Source of the DNA: CAVZTX01 sp963778375
GTDB taxonomy: Bacteria; Chloroflexota; Ktedonobacteria; Ktedonobacterales; Ktedonobacteraceae
Reading direction: 5' to 3'
Assembly (NCBI GenBank): GCA_963778375.1
Contig: CAVZTX010000017.1
Coordinates: 1-64,000 of the forward strand
DNA: 64,000 nucleotides
Part shown: positions 1 through 7,657 of the stretch, in pieces
How positions within the stretch are numbered: position 1 is the first letter of the stretch
How the letters are laid out: every line of letters starts with the position of its first letter
The notes under the pieces: generated by a model
What the model saw: only the letters and a program-made list of their open reading frames with translations
Told to the model about the DNA's origin: nothing
Databases searched by the model: none
Program-made: the position numbers and the translations under genes

Positions 1-2130
1 GATACGCTCATTGAAGGCAAGCTCATTTGGTGGTATGGCAATACCTGTGGACTCTCGCAGAGTCTCCGCAACCTCTAAGAGCATTACAGCGTTTCTCGCT
101 TCCCCCTGTACTCCACATATACCAGCCATCCCCTCCAGTACTTCAGCCACCCCTTCTTTTTCTCCTGATTGCTGGCGTAAAGCCAGGCTTTCTTTGTAAT
201 ATGCAAGCGCCTGTTGATAGTAGTTCTGAACGAATGCCACCCGCCCTAGAATAGTGAGGCTATGCGCACTACCACCTTTATCACCTAGCTTCTGTCGCAG
301 TTCCAGGCTTCCTTCACACAGTCTGAACGCCTGCTCATGGTCTCCTTGTTCCAGGCTGATGATGCTCAGATTGGTGAGCACTGCGGCGATGCCCCGCGTA
401 TCGCCCATGTCTCTAAACAGTGCCAGACTCTCTTCACATAGTGTCCTGGCTCGTTCGTAGTTTCCCTGATAAAGGGCGATGAGACCTAAACTGGTGAGGA
501 CGACGGCGATCGATTGCTTCTCCTCGACCTCGTAAAACAGTGGAAGACTTTCCTCATAGCGGGCGGTGGCTTGTTCGTAGTCACCTTGTCTCTGTGCTCC
601 AACCCCAAGACTCAAGAGTGCAGCAGCGATGCGTTTCTTATCACCCACTGTCCTCCATACGTCCAGACTCTCCTCGAGCAAGCAGGTTGCCCGCATGGAG
701 TCACCCAGCCGACCCGTGAGGATACCGGTCGCCCACAGAGTCTTTGCTCGCACGGACGTATAACCTTGCAGTTGCGCCAATGTGCGATCCAACCACTCGC
801 GTCCCTCCCTCAAATAGTCACGGAGTAACCAGAACAACCAGATCGAGGCAGCTATTCCGGCGGCTTGTTCTCCCTCGTGCTGTTCCAGTGACCAGCTCAG
901 TGCAGCTCGCAGGTTCTTATGCTCTGCCTCTAAGCGACGGAGCCATGTTGCCTGCTGTCTCCCCACAAGTCCCTGCTCTGCCTGCTCTGTCAATCCTAGG
1001 TACCAGTCTCGGTGACGTCGGCGCACGGCCTCCGCCTCTCCCATTGCTTCCAGCTGCTCCTGTCCGTACCGTTGAATGATCTCAAGGAACCGATAGCGCA
1101 CTTCTTCGTCGTGCTCCTGCATATGCACCAGCGACTGATCGATCAGTTGGGAAAGCAGCTCCAGTACCTCTTCCCTCTCGATCCCATCACCCGTACAAAT
1201 GGCTTCTGCGGCCTCCAGGGTACAACTACCGGCAAAGACACACAGGCGGCGGAAGAAGACTTGCTCCTGTGTCGAAAGCAGGCTATAGCTCCAATCCATC
1301 GTCGCCCGCAAGGTTTGCTGTCGAGGTATTGCCATTCGGTTGCCACTGTTTAACAGATGATAGACGTCATTCAGCCGTGCAGCTATTTGCTTCACTGAAA
1401 GTACTTTCACTCGAGCCGCTGCCAGTTCGATAGCGAGCGGCAGTCCATCCAGGCGCACACAGATTTCCAAGATAGCATGAACGTTATCCGGAGTAATCTG
1501 AAACTCGGGCTTACGAGCTTGAGCACGCTCAAGAAACAGTGTGACGCTCGCATACTGCAAGGAGACCTCACTATATTGAAAATGCCCTGGTTTGGGAACT
1601 GCTAACGGCACGACTGCATATTCGTGTTCGCCATCTACATGCAAAGTGATGCGGCTCGTCACGAGTATCTTGAGTTGTGAACAGTTTGCCATCATTTCCG
1701 CAAGAAGATGTGCTGTCTCTGCTACCTGTTCATAGTTATCAAGAACGAGCAGGATGTGTTGCTTCTGGAAATAGGTGTGCAGTTGCTCTTGCGTGGATTG
1801 ACCTCGAGTTTCTTTGAGGCCAAGCGTTTGAACGATGGTGGGCAAAACAAATTTGCGGTCACTAATGTGAGCCAGGGAAACAAAGCAGACACCATTTGTA
1901 AAGTCGCCTAGCAGTTCGCTTGCCACTTGCACAGCAAGGCGTGTTTTGCCGATACCACCCACACCAGTGAGGGTCAACAGGCGAATATCTGGCCGTCGTA
2001 GGAGCATTGAGATAGTCCGTACGTCATATTCACGACCAATGAGTGGGGAGAGTGGTGCAGGAAGACGATACCTGGAAAGAGTATGCTCATGCGGCGACGT
2101 TTGTGGAAACACAACGCTGTTATCATACAT
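1..2130 (-). CDS. NB-ARC/TPR regulatory ATPase, partial at window edge
   Basis: The reading frame is open for 710 codons from the ATG at 2130 to the first base of the window, so the C-terminus lies outside. An in-frame TGA lies six codons upstream of this ATG, which fixes the start. A short leader ends in PLIGRE, the usual entry to an NB-ARC/STAND ATPase. The P-loop GVGGIGKT is at residues 56-63, the Walker B ILLVLDNYEQV near 130, and the GLPLAIELAA motif near 225. From about residue 440 there are TPR repeats of about 40 residues with the pattern GDYEQA..YEESL.LF. Such proteins are ATP-dependent signal switches (AfsR, MalT and LuxR-type STAND regulators). No DNA-binding domain is seen at the N-terminus; one could follow the TPRs beyond the window. 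The family is secure, the regulated target unknown. Confidence 0.88.
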   Translation of the reverse strand, partial: MYDNSVVFPQTSPHEHTLSRYRLPAPLSPLIGREYDVRTISMLLRRPDIRLLTLTGVGGIGKTRLAVQVASELLGDFTNGVCFVSLAHISDRKFVLPTIVQTLGLKETRGQSTQEQLHTYFQKQHILLVLDNYEQVAETAHLLAEMMANCSQLKILVTSRITLHVDGEHEYAVVPLAVPKPGHFQYSEVSLQYASVTLFLERAQARKPEFQITPDNVHAILEICVRLDGLPLAIELAAARVKVLSVKQIAARLNDVYHLLNSGNRMAIPRQQTLRATMDWSYSLLSTQEQVFFRRLCVFAGSCTLEAAEAICTGDGIEREEVLELLSQLIDQSLVHMQEHDEEVRYRFLEIIQRYGQEQLEAMGEAEAVRRRHRDWYLGLTEQAEQGLVGRQQATWLRRLEAEHKNLRAALSWSLEQHEGEQAAGIAASIWLFWLLRDYLREGREWLDRTLAQLQGYTSVRAKTLWATGILTGRLGDSMRATCLLEESLDVWRTVGDKKRIAAALLSLGVGAQRQGDYEQATARYEESLPLFYEVEEKQSIAVVLTSLGLIALYQGNYERARTLCEESLALFRDMGDTRGIAAVLTNLSIISLEQGDHEQAFRLCEGSLELRQKLGDKGGSAHSLTILGRVAFVQNYYQQALAYYKESLALRQQSGEKEGVAEVLEGMAGICGVQGEARNAVMLLEVAETLRESTGIAIPPNELAFNERI

Positions 2131-2753
2131 AACTGGTCTATTCTTTCAGAAACTCTTTTGCCTGGTGACCTGGCTATCTGCTCATGAATAGCAGTATATC
2201 ACAGGTTAGGATTCCAACTACTATGAAATGCATTGAAGAATGCTAAGGTGATCATCCCGTTCAAAAGCCTAGTCAAATACGATGGCAGTTCAAAGCACAC
2301 ATGATTGCACACATCTGCAACCGAATATAATGATATTTAAGTTCGGTTTAGCTGAATCATCTTCTAGTGCCAATCTAGGTCAATAGGACCAACGTTTGGG
2401 GAAACACATACGAGTTTTCCCCAAACGCCTTCATCATTCTCTTTTTTTCCTCATGCCCTCGGATCGTGTAAATGGTATTTCGCCGCCAGCGTAGTATTTG
2501 TTCCATCTGGTACGTCATACCATACTTCTCAGCAATGCTGTTCACCTGCTCCTCATCGGGAGGGCCACCCGCATTGCAAGAACAGAATAGATAGACGCTA
2601 ATATGCTATACTACTATTCAGTTGTATCTTTGACATTTATCAACGAAGCTTGCTGGCAGCATCCATGATAGAGCGTTTGCAAAAGTATCAGTTGTGGCAA
2701 TCACTATGAGCACATACGTTAGCCATAGCGCTAACACTTGAGGAGGTTATCCG
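2131..2753. other. Intergenic region with a decayed reading-frame remnant
   Basis: This is 620 bases between divergent genes. On the minus strand a frame without stops runs from 2605 to the TAG at 2375. It encodes a coherent, hydrophilic peptide (for example EEQVNSIAEKYGMTYQ, then WRRNTIYTIRG), but it has no ATG until inside the conserved-looking part and no ribosome binding site. I do not recognise it and read it as the tail of a lost gene. Its last third contains the strong hairpin at 2393-2427. The right end carries the ribosome binding site of the acyl-CoA ligase. Nothing else was seen. Confidence 0.4.
2393..2427. terminator. Strong hairpin, possible terminator
   Basis: The arms CGTTTGGGGAAA (2393-2404) and TTTCCCCAAACG (2416-2427) are perfectly complementary, with an 11-base loop. 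On the plus strand a run of seven T follows some 15 bases later. It may be a bidirectional terminator or a decayed repeat arm; the function is inferred. Confidence 0.45.
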
Positions 2754-4385
2754 ATGGAAACACCTTTGTCCCCGCTCGAATTCCTACGCCGCGCCCGTCG
2801 CATCTATCCTGACCGCGAGGCTGTTGTCGATGAGGGTTTGCGTTTAACGTATTCAGAATTTGGCAGGCGCTGTGATCGCTGGTCCGCTGTCCTCCAACAA
2901 CTCGGAGTTGATAAGGGCGACCGCGTTGCATACATTGCTCCTAACACTCATGCCCAACTCGAATCCTTTTATGCTGTACCTCAGATTGGGGCAGTACTCG
3001 TCCCGATCAACTATCGTCTCATCGCCGACGATTTCACCTACATCATCCAGCATAGTGGAGCGAAGATCGTTTGCGTCCATAGTGACTATTTAGAAACTGT
3101 TGAGCGTATTCGCCACGAGTTGCCAGAGGTCAAGCACTTCGTGGCACTCGAAGGTCTTACCGATCCCTTACGCCAGACAGGTTGGCTTGACTACGAGACC
3201 GAGCTAGCGAATGCGCCAGAAACTTTTACCCCCCCATCGATTGCCGAGAACGACCTGCTGACCATTAACTATACAAGCGGCACAACCTCGCGCCCTAAGG
3301 GCGTGATGATCACTCATCGCAATGCCTATATGAACGTTATCGGTACTCTTGTCCATATCTCAATGTCGCCTGCCGATCGCTACCTATGGACGTTACCGAT
3401 GTTCCATGCTAATGGGTGGACCTTCGTCTGGACTGTTACCGCTGTCGGTGGGACTCACGTGTGCCTGCGCAAGGTAGAACCACGTGCGATCTTTACACAG
3501 ATCCGCGATGAAAGGATAACGCTGCTCTGTGCTGCGCCTACGGTACTTATCGGCATCGCTAATGCACCCGAAGATGTGCGGCGCATCTTGCTTCCCGCTG
3601 AAACCGGGTCAACCACTTCCACTCAAGCGCCGGAGCAACGCACTGTACGTGTGCTGACTGCAGGCGCGCCCCCTGCTGCAGCAACCATCGAGCGGATCGA
3701 GGGCGAACTGGGATGGGAGATCACGCAGGTCTATGGTCTAACCGAGACAGCTCCTTTCATCACCATATGCGAACCGCGTCCAGAGCATGCCACGCTCTCC
3801 CCTCAGGCAAGCGCAACCATCAAGGCCCGCCAGGGAGTGGAGTTGATTACCTCAGGCGAACTTCTGGTAATCGACGAACAAGGCAATGAGGTTCCGCACG
3901 ACGGGGAGACACTCGGCGAAATTGTGGCACGCGGCAATGTCGTCATGAAAGGCTATTATAACGATCCCGAAGCTACGGAGCGAGCCTTTCAAGGAGGCTG
4001 GTTCCATACTGGCGACGCGGCAGTCGTCCATCCTGATGGCTATGTCGAAATCCGCGACCGTATAAAGGACGTGATCATTAGTGGCGGCGAGAATATCTCC
4101 TCGGTTGAGGTTGAGGGCGTGCTCCTGCGTCACCCCGCGGTACAGGAGGTTGCAGTTGTTGGTCTGCCCGATACGAAATGGGGCGAGTCACCGCATGCAT
4201 TTGTTGTAATCAAGGCTGGGCAAAGCGCGACAGAAGAGGAACTGCGCACCTTCGTACGCGACCGCATGGCACACTTCAAAGTGCCTAAGTCGGTCACATT
4301 CGTCGATGAATTGCCTAAAACTGCGACCGGCAAAATTCAGAAATATGTACTGCGCGGAGGTAAGGCGGCAATTGCCACACAGTAA
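2754..4385 (+). CDS. Acyl-CoA ligase (AMP-forming)
   Basis: This is a 543-residue member of the ANL superfamily, which activates a carboxylic acid with ATP to an acyl-adenylate and transfers it to CoA in the cytoplasm. The P-loop-like motif YTSGTTSRPKG is near residue 172 and LPMFHANGW near 215. VYGLTET is in the core, GWFHTGD near 415, and the hinge is followed by the C-terminal catalytic lysine in TATGKIQK near 526. The length is full for the family. The start ATG has GAGGAGG eight bases upstream. The core resembles the medium-chain/plant acyl-activating type rather than acetyl-CoA synthetase, but substrate specificity cannot be read from sequence. It stands alone, with no beta-oxidation genes beside it. 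Confidence 0.9.
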   Translation: METPLSPLEFLRRARRIYPDREAVVDEGLRLTYSEFGRRCDRWSAVLQQLGVDKGDRVAYIAPNTHAQLESFYAVPQIGAVLVPINYRLIADDFTYIIQHSGAKIVCVHSDYLETVERIRHELPEVKHFVALEGLTDPLRQTGWLDYETELANAPETFTPPSIAENDLLTINYTSGTTSRPKGVMITHRNAYMNVIGTLVHISMSPADRYLWTLPMFHANGWTFVWTVTAVGGTHVCLRKVEPRAIFTQIRDERITLLCAAPTVLIGIANAPEDVRRILLPAETGSTTSTQAPEQRTVRVLTAGAPPAAATIERIEGELGWEITQVYGLTETAPFITICEPRPEHATLSPQASATIKARQGVELITSGELLVIDEQGNEVPHDGETLGEIVARGNVVMKGYYNDPEATERAFQGGWFHTGDAAVVHPDGYVEIRDRIKDVIISGGENISSVEVEGVLLRHPAVQEVAVVGLPDTKWGESPHAFVVIKAGQSATEEELRTFVRDRMAHFKVPKSVTFVDELPKTATGKIQKYVLRGGKAAIATQ

Positions 4386-4516
4386 CCTAAAGTTTCATCA
4401 CAGCCCTTCTTAAAATCACCAAATTCTGCTATACTTCTCTCAAGAGGAAACGCAATCCTGATCCTGAGCACACGTTCCTCCAATATGATCTTCTCTGTTT
4501 GAAAGAGAGAGCTATC

Positions 4517-4804
4517 ATGTCACGACAACAAAGACTCATCTTCCTACCTCTAGTAGGCACAACACTCCTGTGCTTACTTACTGGCATATACCTCGCTGCA
4601 TGGAAACGACGTTCGAAATCAGATGATTCGGACAAGATCAGGAAGCACTCTGTGGAAACATCTTCCGAGGACGCCCTTAAATATTGGACAGCGAACAAAA
4701 AGCGCGCTGCCAAACCCGCACCGATGCCGAACGTTAATGCGCTCAGTCGAAAGAAACATCAGCCCCAGCACCCTCCAGACGCCTCTAGTTCGTCTGATGC
4801 TTGA
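4517..4804 (+). CDS. Membrane-anchored protease pro-region without a protease domain
   Basis: This 95-residue protein has an N-terminal hydrophobic signal-anchor (about residues 9-29) followed by a charged tail ending in Pro/Ser-rich sequence. The part HSVET....ALKYWT...KRAAKP matches HSVDT....AIQYWT...MSSAT in the next gene, at the same distance from the membrane segment. The YWTxxxMxxA pattern is the pro-region signature seen in front of secreted trypsin-like proteases of Actinobacteria and Ktedonobacteria. This gene therefore looks like a tandem copy of the neighbour's front end that stops where the protease would begin. The stop is followed 14 bases later by the neighbour's start. ATG 4517 was chosen over an in-frame start at 4499 because of the purine-rich GAAAGAGAGAG upstream. 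The role is unknown; a trans-acting inhibitor or chaperone is a speculation. Confidence 0.6.
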   Translation: MSRQQRLIFLPLVGTTLLCLLTGIYLAAWKRRSKSDDSDKIRKHSVETSSEDALKYWTANKKRAAKPAPMPNVNALSRKKHQPQHPPDASSSSDA

Positions 4805-4818
4805 TGAAGGAGGGGAAC

Positions 4819-5801
4819 ATGTTACGACTACTACAGAAACTTATTCTCCAACCCCGGGCTGACAAAATCTTTCTTTGCCTGCTTGCCATTGCGTATCTAG
4901 CCTACGCAGTTGCCTCCGGGCATGTTCTAAACCCGTGGCTGTCAGTTCCTTCAGATACAATTACTGAGCATTCGGTGGATACCAACCCCAACATTGCCAT
5001 CCAATATTGGACAACAGCGAACATGAGTAGTGCTACCGATGGTGATCAGTTGATCGGTCAGGCTATCGACTTTCACAGCAGAGTAGCGACACAAGCTCAG
5101 CCAAAGCAAGCCAGCAAGAAGGGCAGCCACCAAATAGTGGGGAGTCTTCTTATCCCCTATCGACCGTCGGGAAAGTCTTTTTTACCAGTGCCACTGGACA
5201 AGACTATGTCTGTTCTGGAACTGCGCTCGTGAGCAGCAATCATAGTGTGGTTGACACTGCCGGTCACTGTCTCTACTGGAATGGTGGCTGGGTGCGCAAT
5301 ATGATCTTCTGCCCCCTCTACGATAAGGGCAACACGCCGTATAGCTGCTGGGCTGCTCGCGATTTAGAGGTACCTGCCGATTGGATAGACCGCCAGCCGA
5401 ATGACCTTCATCATGACTTCGGCATGGCTATCGTCGCTTCCAATAGCCAAGGTGACTTGACCGACCTGGTCGGCGGTGCAGGTTGGGCATATAACCAGCC
5501 GATCAATCAAACCTTCTACGCCTATGGTTACCCTGCTGGATATCCTTTCGATGGACAGACTCGCCAATCCTGCGAACCTGCTTCTGGTACCTCATGGCAA
5601 CATGGTGGTGGTACCGTGGTATCCATCCCCTGCAATATGACCGGTGGCTCCAGCGGTGGCCCCTGGTTCATTCAAATCGGCGACCATCTGTACGTCAACG
5701 GCCATAACGACTTCACGAGCAGTCTCCAGTACGGGCATATGTTCTCTCCCTACTACGATGATACCTGGTACGCTCTTTACAACAAAGCACAGCAATCATA
5801 A
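4819..5801 (+). pseudogene. Secreted trypsin-like (S1) serine protease, frameshifted
   Basis: The start ATG 4819 follows AAGGAGGGGAAC. The first frame gives a membrane/signal segment and the YWT pro-region motif. The second frame gives a complete chymotrypsin-fold domain: PLSTVGKVFFT, then GQDYVCSGTAL, then catalytic His in TAGHC, Asp in HHDFGMA, and Ser in GGSSGGPW. The frames must join between 5046, after a TGA in the second frame, and about 5150, where the protease frame already reads as linker. The net change is one missing base. Four cysteines in the protease domain fit an exported enzyme. The catalytic triad is intact, so the gene is either recently inactivated or carries an indel error. 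It ends at 5801 and is the second gene of a tandem with the pro-region-only gene. Confidence 0.8.
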
Positions 5802-5840
5802 AGAAAGGAAAGGCTCCTGCTAGTTGGTTGGAGATTCTCG

Positions 5841-5912
5841 TTGTCATCCTGAGTACAACGAAGGATCTCTGCGTGCGGCGAGCCAGATCCTTCGCTTTGC
5901 TCAGGATGGCAA
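5841..5912. repeat. Dispersed ~70-bp inverted repeat, copy 1
   Basis: The left arm TTGTCATCCTGAGTACAACG, then AAGGATCT, pairs imperfectly with AGATCCTTCGCTTTGCTCAG, then GATGGCA. It is the first of five copies in the window (the others are near 20981, 24081, 29644 and 33321), always intergenic. Here it lies in the 366-base gap between convergent genes. The rest of 5802-6167 shows nothing recognisable. Confidence 0.85.
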
Positions 5913-6167
5913 GCAGGCTGAGTGTAGGAGTTGACAGTAGGCTAGCATCCAGAGCTAGAAGTCCCCGTAGGATGCTTCCCTGTGCCACCTGTCTTCGGGT
6001 CAACATCTGCATCCTTGAAGCGCGCCTACTCAGCTTATATCTTTCCCTGGAGAGAATATTTCCCACATTGTTGCACACCAATCTGCCATCATCAGTATAC
6101 GTGTTGGGTAGTAAGAGGGCAAGGTACCTGATCAATTTATTTGCGAACACCCCCTTAGCCAAGCCTA

Positions 6168-6803
6168 CTATCGCGTAAGTACCTTGAAAGCCAGGTGACG
6201 CCCCTTCCCCTGACCAAGAGCCAGTGCGAACCACAGCCCCGCAACAGTATCCACTATGCCAACTTGCTCCGTACCACCCACATACATCGGGCGCAATCCA
6301 ATATCTGTAATCAACTGCTCAACCTCTGCACAAGCATCTCCTTCAGGACCACAATAGAAGAGATCTGCTCTTTCCCCGTCAAACTCTGGGTTAGCAAAGT
6401 TTTCCCAGCCTAATGTATTGAAAGCTCGGAAGACGCGAGCATGTGGCGTGTGCTGCTGGAAGGAGGCAAAGCTATTCATAGGGCCACCTCCCATGCGATT
6501 TGCAGTATCGATAATAGTTTGACCATCGAGCTGACTGGCATATTGTGTAATCGTTGCATCCATTGCACCACCCGGTATCGCCATCACCACCACATCTGGA
6601 TTGACTGAAAGAACCTCAGCAACCGAACCAATAGTTACCTTATTGCCAAGCTCGCTTCGCAGCGACTGAGCATGCTTGCCGTTGGGATCGCTCACACCAA
6701 AGGCTACCTTATGTCCAGCCATGCTCCATTTGCGGCCAAGCGTTCCACCAATATTACCCGCGCCCAGCACAGCAAGGTTAAGTGTTCGAGTAGACATCTT
6801 CAT
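6168..6803 (-). CDS. NADPH-dependent F420 reductase-like oxidoreductase
   Basis: This 211-residue protein has the Rossmann dinucleotide motif AVLGAGNIGGTLGRKW right after the N-terminus, followed by HKVAFGVSDP and VVVMAIPGGAM. This is the layout of the F420H2:NADP oxidoreductase/ProC-like family (NADP_Rossmann, formerly YfjN/NpdG type). The middle FRAFNTLGWENFANP is typical of the family. The start ATG 6803 is preceded by GAAAGGAAATA; an in-frame ATG six bases further in is possible. Earlier in-frame starts lack a ribosome binding site. It is transcribed divergently from a TetR gene with paired palindromes between them, so control by that regulator is likely. The true substrate and cofactor are unknown. 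Confidence 0.8.
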   Translation of the reverse strand: MKMSTRTLNLAVLGAGNIGGTLGRKWSMAGHKVAFGVSDPNGKHAQSLRSELGNKVTIGSVAEVLSVNPDVVVMAIPGGAMDATITQYASQLDGQTIIDTANRMGGGPMNSFASFQQHTPHARVFRAFNTLGWENFANPEFDGERADLFYCGPEGDACAEVEQLITDIGLRPMYVGGTEQVGIVDTVAGLWFALALGQGKGRHLAFKVLTR

Positions 6804-6944
6804 TATTTCCTTTCTCTGCTCATCGCCATAGAGGATTTCTTGCATATTTGCACTCTCATAAATGCTTGAGTTCAAACACATGCTCAGATGACGATGTAAG
6901 CTAGTATACCCCAAACTCATTATGAATTGCTCTGCTCATTACAC

Positions 6945-6981
6945 TTGATATGATTCATATTAATATGATATGATTCATATC
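6945..6981. promoter_or_regulatory. Twin palindromic operators in the reductase/TetR divergent region
   Basis: Two 15-base palindromes with arms GATATGA/TCATATC around a single T lie 20 bases apart. The one at 6967-6981 is perfect and the one at 6947-6961 has one mismatch. They fill the space directly before the TetR ATG at 6982 and also cover a TATGAT hexamer (6964-6969). TetR autoregulation and control of the divergent reductase are inferred. Confidence 0.7.
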
Positions 6982-7612
6982 ATGAAAGAACGAAAACCGT
7001 ATCAAAGTCAGCTCCGCCAGGGGCATAGAGAACAGACACGTGATCTGATCCTGGAGGGCCTCATCAAGACGATGGCTAAAGGAGTAGTAACATGGTCAAT
7101 TCCCGACGTTGCGCGTGAAGCAGGCGTTTCAGTTCCAACCGTCTACCGTTACTTCCGTACCAAGAAAGACCTGGTTCAAGCTCTAGGTGTCTATGTCTTG
7201 CGCAAAGCTGGCATCGCTTCTATGGGGCTCCGCGCAGTCCGGAGGATCTGGTCGCAATGGCACGTGAATTGTATATTCGATCTGAGGGCATGAGCCAGGC
7301 TTTTCGCATGGCATCCGTGAGCGAACTTGCGCAGGAGATGCGCAAGGAAGGAATGTCCGCTCGCCTCAGAATAATCGAAGACGCACTTGCACCAGTCCTG
7401 CCTTCCTTTAATGAGCAAGATCGACAGCGATTGGTACGTATAGTCCTCCTACTCACTTCATCTGCCATGATTCGCGCCTTCAAAACTATCTTGATCTCTA
7501 AGGCATAGAAGCTGCGGATACAGTAGCCTGGGCTATTCTGACGCTCGCACACGCTGGTTCACCTGGTGAGGAGACGACACAATCAGTTTTAGATGCAGAA
7601 CAGCAGGAATGA
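6982..7612 (+). pseudogene. TetR-family regulator, broken by two one-base deletions
   Basis: The N-terminal helix-turn-helix is clear: WSIPDVAREAGVSVPTVYRYFRTKKDL. Near 7222 the frame changes at a GGGG run. One extra G restores SMGAPRSPEDLVAMARELY. Near 7507 an AAGG run again lacks one G, and adding it restores KGIEAADTVAWAILTLAHAG to a TGA at 7610-7612. The corrected gene has 211 codons, a normal TetR length. No ribosome binding site precedes ATG 6982, and a -10-like TATGAT ends 12 bases upstream, so the transcript may be leaderless. Its ligand-binding half is not informative. It is probably the regulator of the divergent reductase. Both changes are in G runs, so sequencing error is possible. 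Confidence 0.75.
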
Positions 7613-7657
7613 AGTAATCTAATGGATTGTCAAGCTTCCTTAGAGAGGAGACACCAT

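Noticed and set aside
5713..6234. 173-codon minus-strand frame across the protease end and intergenic region
   Set aside because: It crosses a repeat copy and a real gene in antisense, with no start site signal or homology-like features.
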